A stretch of DNA of 64,000 nucleotides from Leptasterias polaris (GCA_037783415.1 JAZGTN010000074.1:744001-808000); one strand, 5' to 3'; shown: positions 33,640 to 45,294, counted from the stretch's first letter. Numbers and translations: made by a program. Notes: generated from the letters alone by a model not told the origin.

Positions 33640-34270
33640 CATCTCCTAATTATCAAAATGTCCACAGCCACAATAAAAAACTGAACAATTATAAAACGTC
33701 TTTTCATGTCAACAATGAAAACAATAATCACCAGGTTGTCTGTTTTTTAAAACTGAAACCTGTCTGAATCACTATGTGATCGATGCTGAGCTGAACATTC
33801 CTCATTGTGTCATGTACAGACTTGATACAAACAACAATAGGCTATGTAGGTGGAGTTATGAGTAAAAAATCCTATTATCTCAAGAAGGCTTCATGAATTT
33901 GAAAAAGAGGATTGTGAATTGATACAAAAATACAGATACAGCCGTCAGTGCAAGACCCTGAATGGGAGCACTGTTGTCTGCAAACAAAAACACACTTTGG
34001 GGGGAGGAGGGGCATGTTCCCCCCTCCCCCCCAGATTGATGTCACTGAAACTTATTTGAACCTTGAAACGCATCACACAATTGAAGCTCAATATCAAGAC
34101 CACTAGGTATCGCACTACATTGAATCAAAGTTTGCTATTTGAAAGATTTAATGAACTTACATACATGTACGTATGAACCATTCAATGGTTTTTTTCACAA
34201 TTTTTTTTATGCCAGTTGATTGTCAGAATGGTCTTTAAAAATTATGTTAGAGCCTATACATTGTGCATCT
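33640..34270. other. Intergenic stretch, nothing recognised
   Basis: AT-rich sequence with short poly-G/poly-C runs near 34000-34030. No exon, RNA gene or terminal repeat was seen. Confidence 0.5.
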
Positions 34271-35579
34271 TGCATTAATATACTCTCCTAAAGCATTGCT
34301 ACTGTCCAGGAGAGGGTGGGTTGCCATTCCATGTGTGCTTTGTGTTGTGCCGTTAGTAATTTAGTGTTAGGGGAGTCAGATGGTGGTATTGTGCTTTGTC
34401 CTGAGAGAGATTGATGATCTCTCTTACATGTCTTATAGCTGGCAGTGCTTACATTTGTCTGGAACCCTTTTAGATTGGTTGCAGTGGTAAACTGTTCCAA
34501 ATCAGAACAGCTCTTGGGAAAGGGCTATAGGCCTAGAGGTAGTAGCCAACTCTGGCAAATGGTTGTCTTGTAGGTCAGGCTATGTTGATTGGTCTGGTTG
34601 TGTCCGCTTGATCGTCTGTTCTCTTGGATGATGTTAGGGGGAGTAATTATAATTACTTGGCCATGTGGAATTTTTTACAGACATGCACACTTGACTCCCG
34701 ATGGTTACAAATAGTCCTTCATGACAAAATGTGCCACTCGGTGTTATGTAAGGTTTGGCCGGTGTTGTTCAAACTCAATAATTCTGATGTTGCTTTTTGT
34801 GTTTGGGTTACACGCACTTGTGGCAAATTCAAGTTGTGGTCTTACTAGAGTGTTGTATGCTGCCTCCGTGACCCCCCTGCTGCATTTTCCAATGTTGCAT
34901 TATAGGCGATCTTTCTTTAAGCATTGACTCCGACTGTTTCTGCCTTGGAGTGTTCCAGCTGAAGTTGTTGGTGATGGCAACACCAAGGTATTGTATTTGC
35001 ATTTTTTCTCATGTTGAATGTCCTGACCAAGAAGTATCAGAGCCTTGGGAGGACTCCCGATATATACATGTATGACATCTGCAGGTGTGCAGACAAGGTA
35101 CCATTGACTGCAACTTGCTGGGTCTTACCACTCAAGAAACCTTAGACTATATATCCATGCTTTGGTTCTGCCTCTGATGCCATAGCATTTTAGCTTGAGC
35201 AACAACTTGCAATGAGCTACATGTTCATTGTACATACTCTGTCAAAGGCCTTGCTAACCTAAAGTCGAGGAACAAGGCGTCTGTCTGATGTTTGGTGTTG
35301 ATGTTAAAAGGCCCAGTCATCAATGGCTAAATTTTTGTTTCGCATGACAATTTTTCACAGAAACCATGTTGATTGTTGATAATGTTCTTTGCAGCAAGGT
35401 ACAACGTACTTCAAAGCCATATGGCTCAGGACTTTGCTCAATGATTTGTTTACAACTTTGCATGTCAAGGAAACAGGGCAATAATTTGCTGGATCATTCT
35501 TGCTGCCAGTTGATTTTAATTTTGTAGTGTATACCATAACATGAACCTTACGGCAATCAGATGGTACATGCATGTACAT
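34270..35579 (-). pseudogene. Decayed jockey/CR1-like LINE fragment (minus strand)
   Basis: On the minus strand: KLKSTGSKNDPANYCPVSLT near 35500 (RT fingers, NY-PVSLT), a broken DALFLDF block near 35280, LQYLGVAITNNFSWN near 34990, YNTLVRPQLEFATSACNPNT near 34800, and FPRAVLIWNSLPLQPI near 34520. These are successive landmarks of a LINE reverse transcriptase, in order, with many frameshifts and stops. The palm with F-ADD is missing, suggesting an internal deletion. Confidence 0.7.
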
Positions 35580-35869
35580 AGCTCACCGGTATTTAAAGTA
35601 GGTACATTGTAGAAAAAGACTATTTGTATTGAAGATGAGCTTCCTATTTGACTTTGTCTTCCCAGACTGGAAGTTTACAAGTTATAAAAGGAAAAACTGG
35701 AGCAACTATTCTGAAAGCGATGGCATAACGTCAAGTTTAATGGTAATGTCTTCATCAATTGATGACATCATATCATCAATCACGAACAATGTTTTGGAAA
35801 ATGTAATTCAACAACAACAACAAAAATTAGCTTCTATTTAGATATTCTTAATCTTACCGGCCGACCAGT

Positions 35870-36650
35870 TGCATGACCATTAATGCATCAACTATGGCCT
35901 ACTCCCTAGGCACATTATGAAAAAATTTGGAATTTCAACATCAAATACTTACCGATTTAAACAACATGGATTCCGTGCAAAAAAGGTCTACTGAAACCCC
36001 ACTTACTTACCAATTAATGACATAAGTAAAGCCCTCAACAACAAGCAAACCAATGATGTAGCCATCCTGGACTTTACAATTTTGATAAAGTTCTTCACTA
36101 TAGGCTTCTTCATAAGTTAAATTACTATGGGATCAATGGCTCAATTGCCAAATGGATTAAAATTTTGTCTTGGGAAGAACACAACAAGTTACTGTGAATG
36201 GTAATTCATCTCCATCTGCTTTATCACATCTGGCGTACCTCAAGGAACTGTCATAGGACCACTTATGTTTCTTGCATACATCAATGACCTTCCTCAAACT
36301 TTGAAATTAACATTGAGACTGTTTGCCGATGACTGTCTTCTGTATACACCATTTAAGTCAGCCCAAGACAGATCAATTCTACAAGATGACCTTAAACAGC
36401 TTGAAAAATTGCAAGATACTGGGCTCATGCAATTTCAACCCAAGCAAATGTTTTACAATGACAATTGCTTCAAAAAAAGTTACCCCAAATACATGTAGCT
36501 ACACCTTCTGTGGAAAGCAGCTGGAAGTAGTTGAATCCCACTCATATCTTGTTGTCCAAATCATAAACACATTAAATTGGAATTCCCAAACAGCCTCATC
36601 TACAAAGAAAGCTCAACAAGCGCTTGGCTTCATTAAAAGAAATCTATAGA
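35870..36650 (+). pseudogene. Decayed jockey/CR1-like LINE fragment (plus strand)
   Basis: Contains HGFRAKK, INDISKALNNKQTNDVAILD, a frameshifted SGVPQGTVIGPLMFLAYIND, LRLFADDCLLYTPF (F-ADD catalytic box at about 36321-36332) and, shifted again, YLVVQIINTLNWNSQT and ALGFIKRNL. It runs from fingers through thumb with several frame breaks. It starts near the 5' end of the minus-strand fragment at 34270-35579, so the two are head to head. Confidence 0.75.
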
Positions 36651-37078
36651 AGTGTAAAATCACTAAGAAGAACAGTCAAGCACTTTAAATTCGCGCAGTG
36701 TGCCTGTATCATTAATGTGATGGCGCAAACTTTGTTTCCTCGCCTGTCAGTCAATCATAATTCCCACCACTTGTTGTGAAATACACACTGTTTGAAGGGA
36801 ATTTACATCCAAAGGTTAAAGGGTTAAGTTCGAAGTAGTGTTTTGCCGGATCGAAGTTCTGTCTGAAGTTATACTTTCGTTCAATAACTTGGGAAACATG
36901 TCGAGAAACAGGTCTGCTCCTGAACTGTGTAAGTTCAGAATTTCTTGTGGCATAAAACATGTAAAACGGGACGATCACGCTGGCAGATTCCTGTGTGATA
37001 AATAAGCTGCACTGCAACTTGTAGAGAACCTTTTTTTACAATAGAAAAACAAATTTGACAATTCGTTTGAAAGACAAT

Positions 37079-37120
37079 AGCCCCACTTGTGTGGCCAAGC
37101 TTGGCCACACAAGTGGGGCT
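37079..37120. repeat. Perfect 42-bp palindrome
   Basis: AGCCCCACTTGTGTGGCCAA plus G (21 bases) is followed at once by its exact complement with no spacer. Both sides carry AGACAATAG (37072-37080 and 37125-37133), which may be a target duplication. As RNA or single-stranded DNA it would form a complete hairpin. Confidence 0.85.
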
Positions 37121-37583
37121 AGGAAGACAATAGTTGTGACTCACCATCCTCCCGACGGTCGGAGACCGGAGGTTACGAGACAACTAAGCAAGTTTAGACC
37201 ATAATTGCAATTTCGACCATTTTTGACAGACTAGTCACCAGATTTGCCAAATGTTTACCACTTTCGAAAATCATGACACAAATTCTAAGAACACGGCTTT
37301 TGATCATCAATGTCTAATGAATCCATTCGCCTCCGTCAATTCTTCCTTGAAGAATCCTATGGATCCTGAGCCATTTTACTGCAAGAGTAGATGGGTACCA
37401 CCTAAGAACCGTGTGCCATCTCTTGAGACTTACATACAGGTTGTTAGTTCACAAATTAATCCTAGTGATCATTCCACCCACAGGACTCATGACAACCTCC
37501 CTAGAGAAGAACGTGAGGCCCTTAAGACTCTACGAGCAAGGAAGGACATCATCGTCAAGCCAGCTGACAAGGGCTCTGCTGTT

Positions 37584-37677
37584 AAGAGGTAACTATAAAA
37601 AAATAAATAGTCAACTTGCAGGTACAACCATGTAATAAAACTCTTTTGTGGGAGTTTTGGCTCTGAAAAGAGCCGGT
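37584..37677 (-). mobile_element. 94-bp PLE 3'-end insertion (reverse orientation)
   Basis: Splits the host RT frame between the Ala-Val and Val-Ile codons of its KGSAVVVIG stretch. Flanks share TCTGCTGTT (37575-37583 and 37678-37686). The inserted piece is the complement of 39095-39190 (CCGGCTCTTTTCAGAGCC, CATGGTTGTACC, GCAAGTT), the 3' tail of the second PLE family. Confidence 0.7.
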
Positions 37678-38631
37678 TCTGCTGTTGTTGTCATTGGTCG
37701 TCAGCAATACATTGATGAAGCCATGAGACAACTCAACAACCAAACTAACTAATGTATAAACCTCTTGACACTGATCCAACAGGCACCTTTTCAAAGGTGA
37801 TTCAACAAATACTGGACGAAATGCATGACCATGACCACCTCTCCAAGAAAGCTCACAAGTTTCTCTCCCCGGTAGACTGTAGTACAGCAAGATTTTACCT
37901 CCTTCCCAAGGTACATAAAACCAGACAACCCAGGGAGACCCATCAATCTGGCAATGGTTCCCCCACCGAGAATATATCTCTTTTTGTTGACAGTTTTCTA
38001 AAGTCGCTTATGCAACAGATTCCATCATATATTCATGACACTCTAGACTTCGTCTGTAAAATCTCAGGTATTCAGAAGCAGGTCCCCAACACAGCTATCA
38101 TCGGTACTTTTGATGTGTCCTCTTTGTGCACCAACATCCCCAAAGATGAAGGGATTGCTGCCTGCTCCTCAGCCCTGTTTAAGAGTGGTCACGTGTTACC
38201 GCCCATTTCTGACCATGCACCATATTCTAACTAAAAACAACTTTTCTTTCTTGGGTAAAAATTTCCTACAGGTACATGTACATGGCACTGCAAGTGCAAT
38301 GGGTGCACGTATGGCACCTTCAATGGCCTGCCTATTCATGAGTCAACTTGAATAGCGTATGTTGGCGTCGGGCCCCCTGCCATCCCTGGGTCTGGTGGCG
38401 CTATATCGATGACATCTTTTTCATCTGGACTAGTGATGAAGCAAGCCTCATAGCATTCATTAACCACATTAATTCCTTCCACATCCAGGACCATCAAATT
38501 CACGAATGGATACTCGACCAAGGACACCCACTTTCTGGATGTCAAGGTTATAAAGACGGATGATGGCTTAACCATTGTTAAACCCACAGATAAACATCAA
38601 TACCTGGATTTTTTCCACCACTCACAGGAAC

Positions 38632-39293
38632 GTATCAACAAGAATCAAGGAACATCAAGCACACGGCAGACTGGGACACCTGGACAAATCCGCAATCATC
38701 AAACATTCACAAGAACAAGATCATCTCATCAAATGGAAGCAAGCCAAGCTCATCGCACCTGTCAAGTTCTGGCACCAACGCAGAGTCAGGGAAGCGATCG
38801 AGATCAAGTCACACAACACGGTTCCACAAGACATCGGGTTTTTCATCAATGACATCTGGTCACCTCTACTCAAGCCAGTCCTCCCAGCAGCAGCTCACCA
38901 CAACACTGACACACTCCAGCGCACACACATCCAGCCAGCAGCCAACTACCATGCATCACCGGTCAACAACAACTTGGATACTTCCCGCCCAAAAAGTGCA
39001 CCCCACTAGCTCTACTTAAGCTGCAACACCACCAGCAGTCCAGCATTCTCCTGAAGACGAGCAGAGTATACTGTTCGAAACGTCCAGACCAAACCGGCTC
39101 TTTTCAGAGCCAACACTCCTCCCAAAAGAGATTATACACATGGTTGTACCCGCAAGTTCACTACTATTTACATTTATAGTTATAGTTACTTCTTATCAAT
39201 ACCTCCATTTAACCAGCTGTCACCCCCCCACACTGCAAAACCAGCATAGCCTGCAGTCAAGCCCTCAGACTCCGTCGAATCTGTTCTGATTCT
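38632..39293 (+). mobile_element. 662-bp nested PLE insertion (GIY-YIG part and 3' end)
   Basis: Flanked by an identical 25-base duplication (38607-38631 and 39294-39318, starting GATTTTTTCCACC). It carries the end of a GIY-YIG ORF: VSTRIKEHQAHGRLGHLDKS, AIIKHSQEQDH, KFWHQRRVREAIEIKSH, stop at 39009. It then carries a hammerhead-like motif and the terminal tail. 5'-truncated on arrival. Confidence 0.8.
39051..39083 (+). ncRNA. Hammerhead-ribozyme-like motif in PLE terminal repeat
   Basis: CTGAAGA (39051-39057), then a 7-bp stem CGAGCAG / CTGTTCG with loop AGTATA (one G-U pair), then AAAC and GTC. This matches the hammerhead order CUGANGA, stem II, GAAAC, GUC if the closing pair is shifted by one base. 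Hammerhead motifs are established features of PLE terminal repeats. Self-cleavage is not shown. Confidence 0.55.
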
Positions 39294-39659
39294 GATTTTT
39301 TCCACCACTCACAGGAACTTAAGAAACACCTTGTTTCCAGGGGTCATAGCTCCCTAGCAGTCCATCGAGCGATCCAGAAAGTCAAGGCTCGTTCTAGGAA
39401 TTGTCTGTTCTCTCCAAAGGACCCAAGCAACAACAGAGTTCCAAGGGGAAAGTTCCTTTTGTTGTTACTTTTCACCCCTCACTTCCTTCCATTCGTAAAA
39501 TAACCAGTTCTAACCATCATATTCTTCACACATCAGATCGGCTTCAACGTGCTGTACAGGAAGAACCCATTTTCCACTTGACTGCTCTTGTTACACCTGT
39601 ATTACTGTATCCTCCCCTGTCCGGTTTTCGATGTAGTATGCCTTTTTCTTTGAATTGAA

Positions 39660-40670
39660 AAAAAATAAAAATATTCCATAATCAACTGATGCCCTAATTA
39701 CCTTCCTTTGTTTATAAGAAATATGCAAACATATATTAAAACGTGATGGACATTGAAACTTTCACACCACGCACCGATCTTCGATGACTTCAATAGCGTC
39801 CCATTTGTTTTGAGTTTGACCTGTTTTCGATGCAAACAAGAAAGTATGGTGTCCGGGTGAAGCCATACGTGGAAGAAACATCTGCAGTGACTACAAGTGT
39901 TCTGTGAGACTTAGTGTATGACTCTATAGCCAGCAGTTTTCTTCATTTTATTCAACATATTTTTTATTTAGTTTTAAAAATAACCATGGTATTTTTCAAA
40001 AACTTAAAAAAAAAAAAATTAAAAAAAAATAATGTAAATAATTCTTGGCTTTCAAATCTTATTTTTATTTAGTTTTGTGTCTTTTTATGTTTCTTAACAT
40101 TTATAATAAAGCATATAAATAAACAGTGATAATCGAATCACAAAGCTGATGTTTAAATTTTAATATTATTAATAACAAAAATGATAGAGTGTTACAAAAA
40201 AAAATTATCCAGACTATTAGAAAATGATATAAGGCACGTGGCTTCTTTAAGCCTCTGTATTTTTTTCCCCAGAATGCTCAGCAGAATGTTCAGTCACATG
40301 ATTTGATCATCGTGAACTGTGAATTGAAAAAGTGTTTGATGAAACTTTTTCGGTGGGAATTTTTTTTTTATGGCAGTATGACATATTTTTGTACCTTGCA
40401 GAAATGCCTAAAAAACCACAACTTTTTGCATAAACAAGTGCAACTAACCAGTGGAGCCTTACATGTTTCTAAGTTTTGGTCAAATGAGAGGAGACTCTTT
40501 GCTTGGCAAGTCAAACCACAAAAATTGTATCTAGGGACATGTTTACATCGCGCCCAGAGAGGTACAAGATTTGCCTCGATTTCAGGGACGCCCTGAATAC
40601 AGGGCGTCCTACGATATATAAATATACATGTATGTGTCATCATGGAGGAAGTTCCTTCCTCCATGGTGTC
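39660..40670. other. Intergenic stretch, nothing recognised
   Basis: AT-rich sequence with A/T homopolymers near 40005-40030. Overlapping frames of 77-98 codons on both strands at 40303-40787 have no motif. No terminal repeats seen. Confidence 0.45.
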
Positions 40671-40679
40671 ATGTACGTG

Positions 40680-40790
40680 TGTTGTGTTGTCATTTACCCT
40701 TTAACTAATTTTTTGCATTTATACCATACCACAGGTCCTTTTGGCTGGTATGTACATGGTATAGCAGTTTGCAAACAGCTAATTTAATAA
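40680..40790 (+). mobile_element. Solo PLE terminal fragment
   Basis: GTGTTGTCATTTACCCTTTA, then CTAATTTTTTGCATTTATACCA, ACCACAGGTCCTTTTGGCTGG and GCAGTTTGCAAACAGCTAAT match the complement of 19033-19150. The hammerhead-like part is deleted between CATTTA and ACTAA. A remnant of the same family as 19040-20158. Confidence 0.6.
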
Positions 40791-41072
40791 ATAATAATTA
40801 TATTTTCTCGATAACAAATTATTAATTGAAGAAGGTTTTACCGGTTTATAGAAAGTATTAGAAGAAGGCGCATTCCCGCTACGGGGAGGGTCGGCGGTTT
40901 AAACCAGCTAATGTGTTTACTTGTAATCTCTTAGCTTGCCCTGGGTGTTTTGGATATTTAAATAAATGACTTTTTAAAAAGGTTTTTATTTAAAGTAATC
41001 ATTTTTTAATTACCTCCGAATTACTTCCCTCGATGTTTTTGAGCGCGGCTTGATGTTGTAGCCCGATGACAC

Positions 41073-41556
41073 CGTTCCGTCCGAACTTGACAATTGTCCC
41101 AACTATAGTTGGGACCGGTCCCAACTTGAGTGTTCAAGTTGGGGCGTCCCAACTGTAGGATCGCCCATAGAACTCAACAGGATCTAGCCTCCGCAGAAAC
41201 GATACAGTGTCAGCAGTGATCGATCGTATGGGGACTGTGCACGTGACATGCGGTCGGGGGGGGTGGGGAGTGAGGCGGGGAGCTCGCCACTGCCGCAATC
41301 AGCGTATGGATGGGAAGAACGGTCTCAATTTTAGTTTTTTTCAAATATGGTGCTGGCATAGGATTTTTCTTAATTAATTGAAGTCAGCACTAAATTAGAG
41401 TGCTGATTTCAGTCTTGTCACGCACTTCACACACACAACCAGAACTCCGCTGGTACCCTGTACTATCCCAACTACAGTTGGGACGCCCCAACTGTAACAC
41501 TCAAGTTGGGACCAGTCCCAACTATAGTTGGTGCGATTGTCAAGTTGGGGCGGAAC
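41073..41556. mobile_element. 484-bp MITE with long terminal inverted repeats and nested palindromes
   Basis: The left end GTTCCGTCCGAACTTGACAA matches the complement of the right end GTTCCGCCCCAACTTGACAA. Similarity continues about 90 bases, through CCAACTATAGTTGGGAC (itself a palindrome) and GGTCCCAACTTGAGTGTT. The word CCCAACT and its complement AGTTGGG recur over ten times. The interior has a G-rich tract near 41257-41275. No transposase is encoded. Confidence 0.8.
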
Positions 41557-41793
41557 AACACTATTGCCTGAAATAGCGCCCTCTTGTGATAAACCTCCGT
41601 ATTTTATACCCAACGAGATTGCGAGTTAGAGTACCTAACCATGGTTAGCATGGTTAGAGCGTGTGGCGATAGCAAATCTGCGGGGGAATTTTGCGTGGCT
41701 GATGCAGAGAACCGCGATCTCAGACTTGAAATCAAGTCTACTACTACACTAGGCTAGTAGCGCGTAGCGGTGGTACCATACTACTACTGAATG

Positions 41794-44046
41794 CCAGTAA
41801 ACTCGCCTCTTAGCAAAGTCGCCCTCTACAATGTCGCCCACTACGACGTCCTTCTATACACATGGGCGACTTTGTCAGGGGCACCGGCGGCGGAACCGGG
41901 GGGGGGGGGGGGGGGGCAAGGGGGGCAGTTTCCCCCCCACTTTTGAAAAGGTAGTCATTTTGCCCCCCCACTTTATATCGAGCTATTGAAACCAAATTAG
42001 GGTTCACTGACAACCCCGTTTGTAATATTATACACACCTTTAAGTTTCTCAAAATAATCTGATTCATATAGGCCTAACAAAAAACAGCAATTAACGCCAA
42101 ACGTAGGCGAGTTGCCATCCCCGGACAATAGATTAGTAATGGCCCACGATGCACATTTCACCAGTCCTGCAGTGCGAGTCACCGCTGGTCGAGTGTACTG
42201 CATGGCCGGGCCATAACCAGCAGCGATCGGGTGACTTTATAGCGGGCTGGGTCCGGAATCCCGGCTGCGCCACAACGTGTCTCCGTGCGTTATTCCCACT
42301 AGAAGCCGTCAGCCGCAATTACAGCCTTAGCCGCAATTTGATGCATAATCTCTGAGCCCGATCTCACACACGACTTCCTACCCCGGAATACAAATTTTAC
42401 ATTTAAATCAATTTTTGACCGTCAAGTTTTGTCCAAATTACGGGCAATGCATCTTTAACTTCTTCCTTTGCCATTCGTAATTTTTTCCCCTGCCAAATTA
42501 CTCTTTTATACGGAAGATTCGATAACGCGAGGTACGAGGTGCGAGGTGACAGATATTGAACACCATACTTTTATGATAACTCACTTGTAATTGTTTAAAT
42601 TTGCAAGTCAATAACATATTAAGCATTTGAAACCAACGGGCTAATTTGTCCATGATAAAATATATCTCACGTCGTTCCGGCATTCAATGGTTTTTCCCCC
42701 TTATGGATTGCCTGTGTAGTACTACACTTGAATTTGAGAAACGCCGGATAGTAATGTTTTTTTACCCGCGATGTTTTTAATGAATATGCATGAAACCAGA
42801 TACCGACGAGATCCAAAATGAATATCATCACGCGTTGCTTCCTTTCCACATTTTTCATATTAGTCGGCTATGATGTTCAGGGATTAAAAAGGTCTGCAGC
42901 CCTATATACCTTTCCAAATTACACACTACATTTATGCCCTGGTTAAACTTATAATTTCATTTTTTAACAGTAATCTGGTATAAGTTATTATTATGTGACA
43001 CCACTTTCGCAAAACAAAGGTTTGTCTGTAGGATATGGGTTTGCCGCCCACTTATTCATGGAATTTGCCGCCCAGTGATGAAAAGTAGGTAGCACCGCCC
43101 ATAATGTTCTTATCAACAACGTCCGCAGTATTATTATTTAAAACAAAAACATTTGCTGACAATGTACCCGTTTTGTACACAATATTCTGGGGACTTCATG
43201 CGGGCATTATCAGCCTAACCCAGATGAGTGGCAATAAGTTCTAACAAGAGGGAGCTCGGAGCATCATTGAAAAATATTAAATAAAATTAAAAGATTTATA
43301 TGGATCAGAAGTGCTTAAAAAGTATGTCTTTTTTCTAATGCATAAAGAGGCTTAATTTTTCACCCCCAAAACGCCAAAAGCTCAAACTCAAGGGGGCTTT
43401 TCCCAGGACCCCCACCGGGGCTTTGCCCCTGGACCCTACCAGGGGCCGTAAGGCCGGCCCCTGGACCCCACCCAACACATTGGTTTTAGCCCCCCCCCCC
43501 CCCCCTCCCGGTTGAACACCGACCCAAGTATTTGCTTAAACTTGAACTTTTTAGTTAAAGCTTCTCAACTAAATCAATCTATTTCCGATAATTCAGCAAA
43601 GAAGATTTCTTGTGCGCCCGTTTTGAAAAATGCTTGTCACCTTTCTAGAAAGAGTCTTGAGGTACAGTCGGGATTAACTCCAAAGATCATATGATTTATC
43701 TGCGTAAAAAAAATTGGTTCAGATAAATCACGTGAACTTAGTTTTTTGAAAATGCTCGATAACGGCCAAATTTGACGGTTTCGTTTGCAAAATTTAGGGA
43801 TTGGTCTAATCTACTCCTGGAAGACCTCCAGAGTCATGTGTGGGTCTGTTTGTACCCCCAAAATTGCCCAATATACCCGGTGTGTGCCTATATACCTATG
43901 TTGTGCAAATGGAAATAAAATACATGGGGACAAAATTTGCCCCCCCCCCCCCACTTTTAAAAGTGTTCCGCCGCCGCTGGTCAGGGGGCAACTCTGTCGG
44001 GGGCGACTTTGTAATGGGCGACTTTGAAGGGGGGCGAGTTGACTGG
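41794..44046. mobile_element. 2.25-kb element with GTCGCCC-word terminal inverted repeats
   Basis: The left end CCAGTAAACTCGCC (41794) matches the complement of the right end CCAGTCAACTCGCC (44046). Each ~100-base end carries repeated AAAGTCGCCC words, then GGGGC-CGGCGGCGGAAC, then a long poly-G or poly-C run (41896-41917; 43944-43957) and CCCCCACTTTT. The interior includes the dispersed repeat shared with 14380-15060. No transposase frame is seen. TSD not evident. Confidence 0.7.
42660..43480 (+). repeat. Dispersed repeat, diverged copy of 14380-15060
   Basis: Carries the same ordered landmarks as the copy in the GBE1 intron, including CTTTGCCCCTGGACCC and GGCCGGCCCCTGGACCCC near 43425-43470. 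It lies within the 2.25-kb element, so the 14-kb copy may be a remnant of another such element. A later shared segment (43790-43880 with 17215-17300) supports this. Confidence 0.65.
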
Positions 44047-44289
44047 TTTCCCTACCTCTAGTAGACTTCGATGCTTGCTATACTAATGTACTAGTTAGTA
44101 GAACATCTGCGTCACACTTACTTCATACCGCGATAAAGAAAGGGGACTAGTCAACCCCCCAGCATTTATCATGGTATACATCTAGAAAGCCGCGAGCGCC
44201 TTGACCAAAGACTAATCATAATAATTGTTTAGAATTTGCCAATAACGATACTACCATGGCGCCGCTCTTCCTGTTTCTCCCGTACTACA

Positions 44290-44458
44290 ATAGACCACCA
44301 ATCCATTAAGCCCTGCCTCCTTACGAGTTGACCAATCACAGCCACGAAACCTGATCACCGTTAGAGCAAAGATCACCAAACGGCTCAAATGGTGATCAGA
44401 TTTCGCGGCTGTGATTGGTCAATGAGAAATGGGCGGGGCTTAATGGATCGGTGTATTT
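44290..44458. mobile_element. 169-bp near-palindromic MITE
   Basis: The left arm ATCCATTAAGCCCTGCCTCC, then TTGACCAATCACAGCCACGA and CTGATCACC, is the near-perfect complement of the right arm ending TTAATGGATCGGTGTATTT. Arms are about 70 bases with a ~30-base loop. Note CCAAT boxes in both arms, which are part of the repeat. Confidence 0.75.
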
Positions 44459-44498
44459 TCTAAGGGAGGAAACAATAATAATAATAACAGCTGGGGGT

Positions 44499-45190
44499 TG
44501 TTCAGTACGGAAGCGCATTGCTGCCAAGTTGAATTGAAAAAAATTAAAAATTATTAAGTCGTTCGAACGAGATAATAAGTCGTTCGGCCAAGATAATTAA
44601 GTCGTTCGAACGAGATAATTAAGTCATTTAAACGAGATAATAAGTCTCTGAACGCCACCGACACCGTACTTTGCCGTCTTCTCGGACGGTCCTCTCCTCG
44701 ACCAGACAGGGGTAGCCCGGCGGCTCTGGACCCAGACCCTCGCCGCCCCGGCACGCTCGGTCTTCAAGTTTGCTTTACTGACTGGGGCCTTGTTGTCTGC
44801 AGAGCCGCTTCGTGGGTGTCTGCAGACAAGGCCCCGGTAACTCTAACACCGAGCGTGCCAGGGCGGTGAGGGTTTGCCTGGGTCAGAGCCGCTGGGCTAC
44901 CCCTTCCTGGGTGCAAGACGACCCTCCGAGAAGACCGCAAAGTACGGAGTCGGAGGCCTTCGGAGGCGCATGCTGATGGGGGACAAAGGCGCTCAGCTGC
45001 GACACCCACGAAGCGGCTCTGCAGACAAGTCCTCGGTAACTCTAAGACCGAGCGTGTCAGGGCGGTTATTATCTCGTTCGCCGACTTGATATCTCGTTCG
45101 AACGACTTATTATCTCGTTCGAACGACTTAATTTTTATATTTTTAATTATATTCAACTTGGCAGCAAGTACGCGCTTCCGTAGTTCAGCA
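44499..45190. mobile_element. 692-bp fold-back element with 22-bp repeats in its arms
   Basis: TIRs TTCAGTACGGAAGCGC and, on the complement, TGAACTACGGAAGCGC, both followed by TTGCTGCCAAGTTGAAT. Each arm then has tandem copies of AAGTCGTTCGAACGAGATAA (about four at left, three at right). The GC-rich core (44650-45060) is itself an imperfect inverted repeat with CTCGGTCTT, GCAGAGCCGCTTCGTGGGTG and GTACTTTGC words on both strands. No transposase. Confidence 0.8.
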
Positions 45191-45294
45191 TTTCCATGTT
45201 AAAAAAGTTCTGATTTGAGGGGTCCTTTGTTTCTTCATCCCCGTGGCCTACAGAATGGTGTGTAAGAAGTATTTTTTAGCAAATCGTAAAGGGA

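Larger units (their letters stand above)
37250..39660 (+). mobile_element. Penelope-like element, RT region, with two nested insertions
   Basis: The RT of a PLE on the plus strand: RWVPPKNRVPSLETYI, LKTLRARKDIIVKPADKGSA, YLLPKVHKTRQPRETH, DVSSLCTNIPKDEGI, GARMAPSMACLFM, WRYIDDIFFIWTSDEASLIA (YIDD catalytic box near 38400) and, after an insertion, SRGHSSLAVHRAIQKVKARS and PFVVTFHPSLPSIRKI (PLE thumb). It is interrupted at 37584-37677 and 38632-39293 by pieces of a second PLE. Several frameshifts make it inactive. The GIY-YIG domain of the host element is not found after the thumb. Confidence 0.85.

Noticed and set aside
44300..44430. CCAAT boxes as PLK1 promoter elements
   Set aside because: They are in the arms of a palindromic MITE 2.2 kb upstream; the pair at 46183-46220 is nearer and better spaced.
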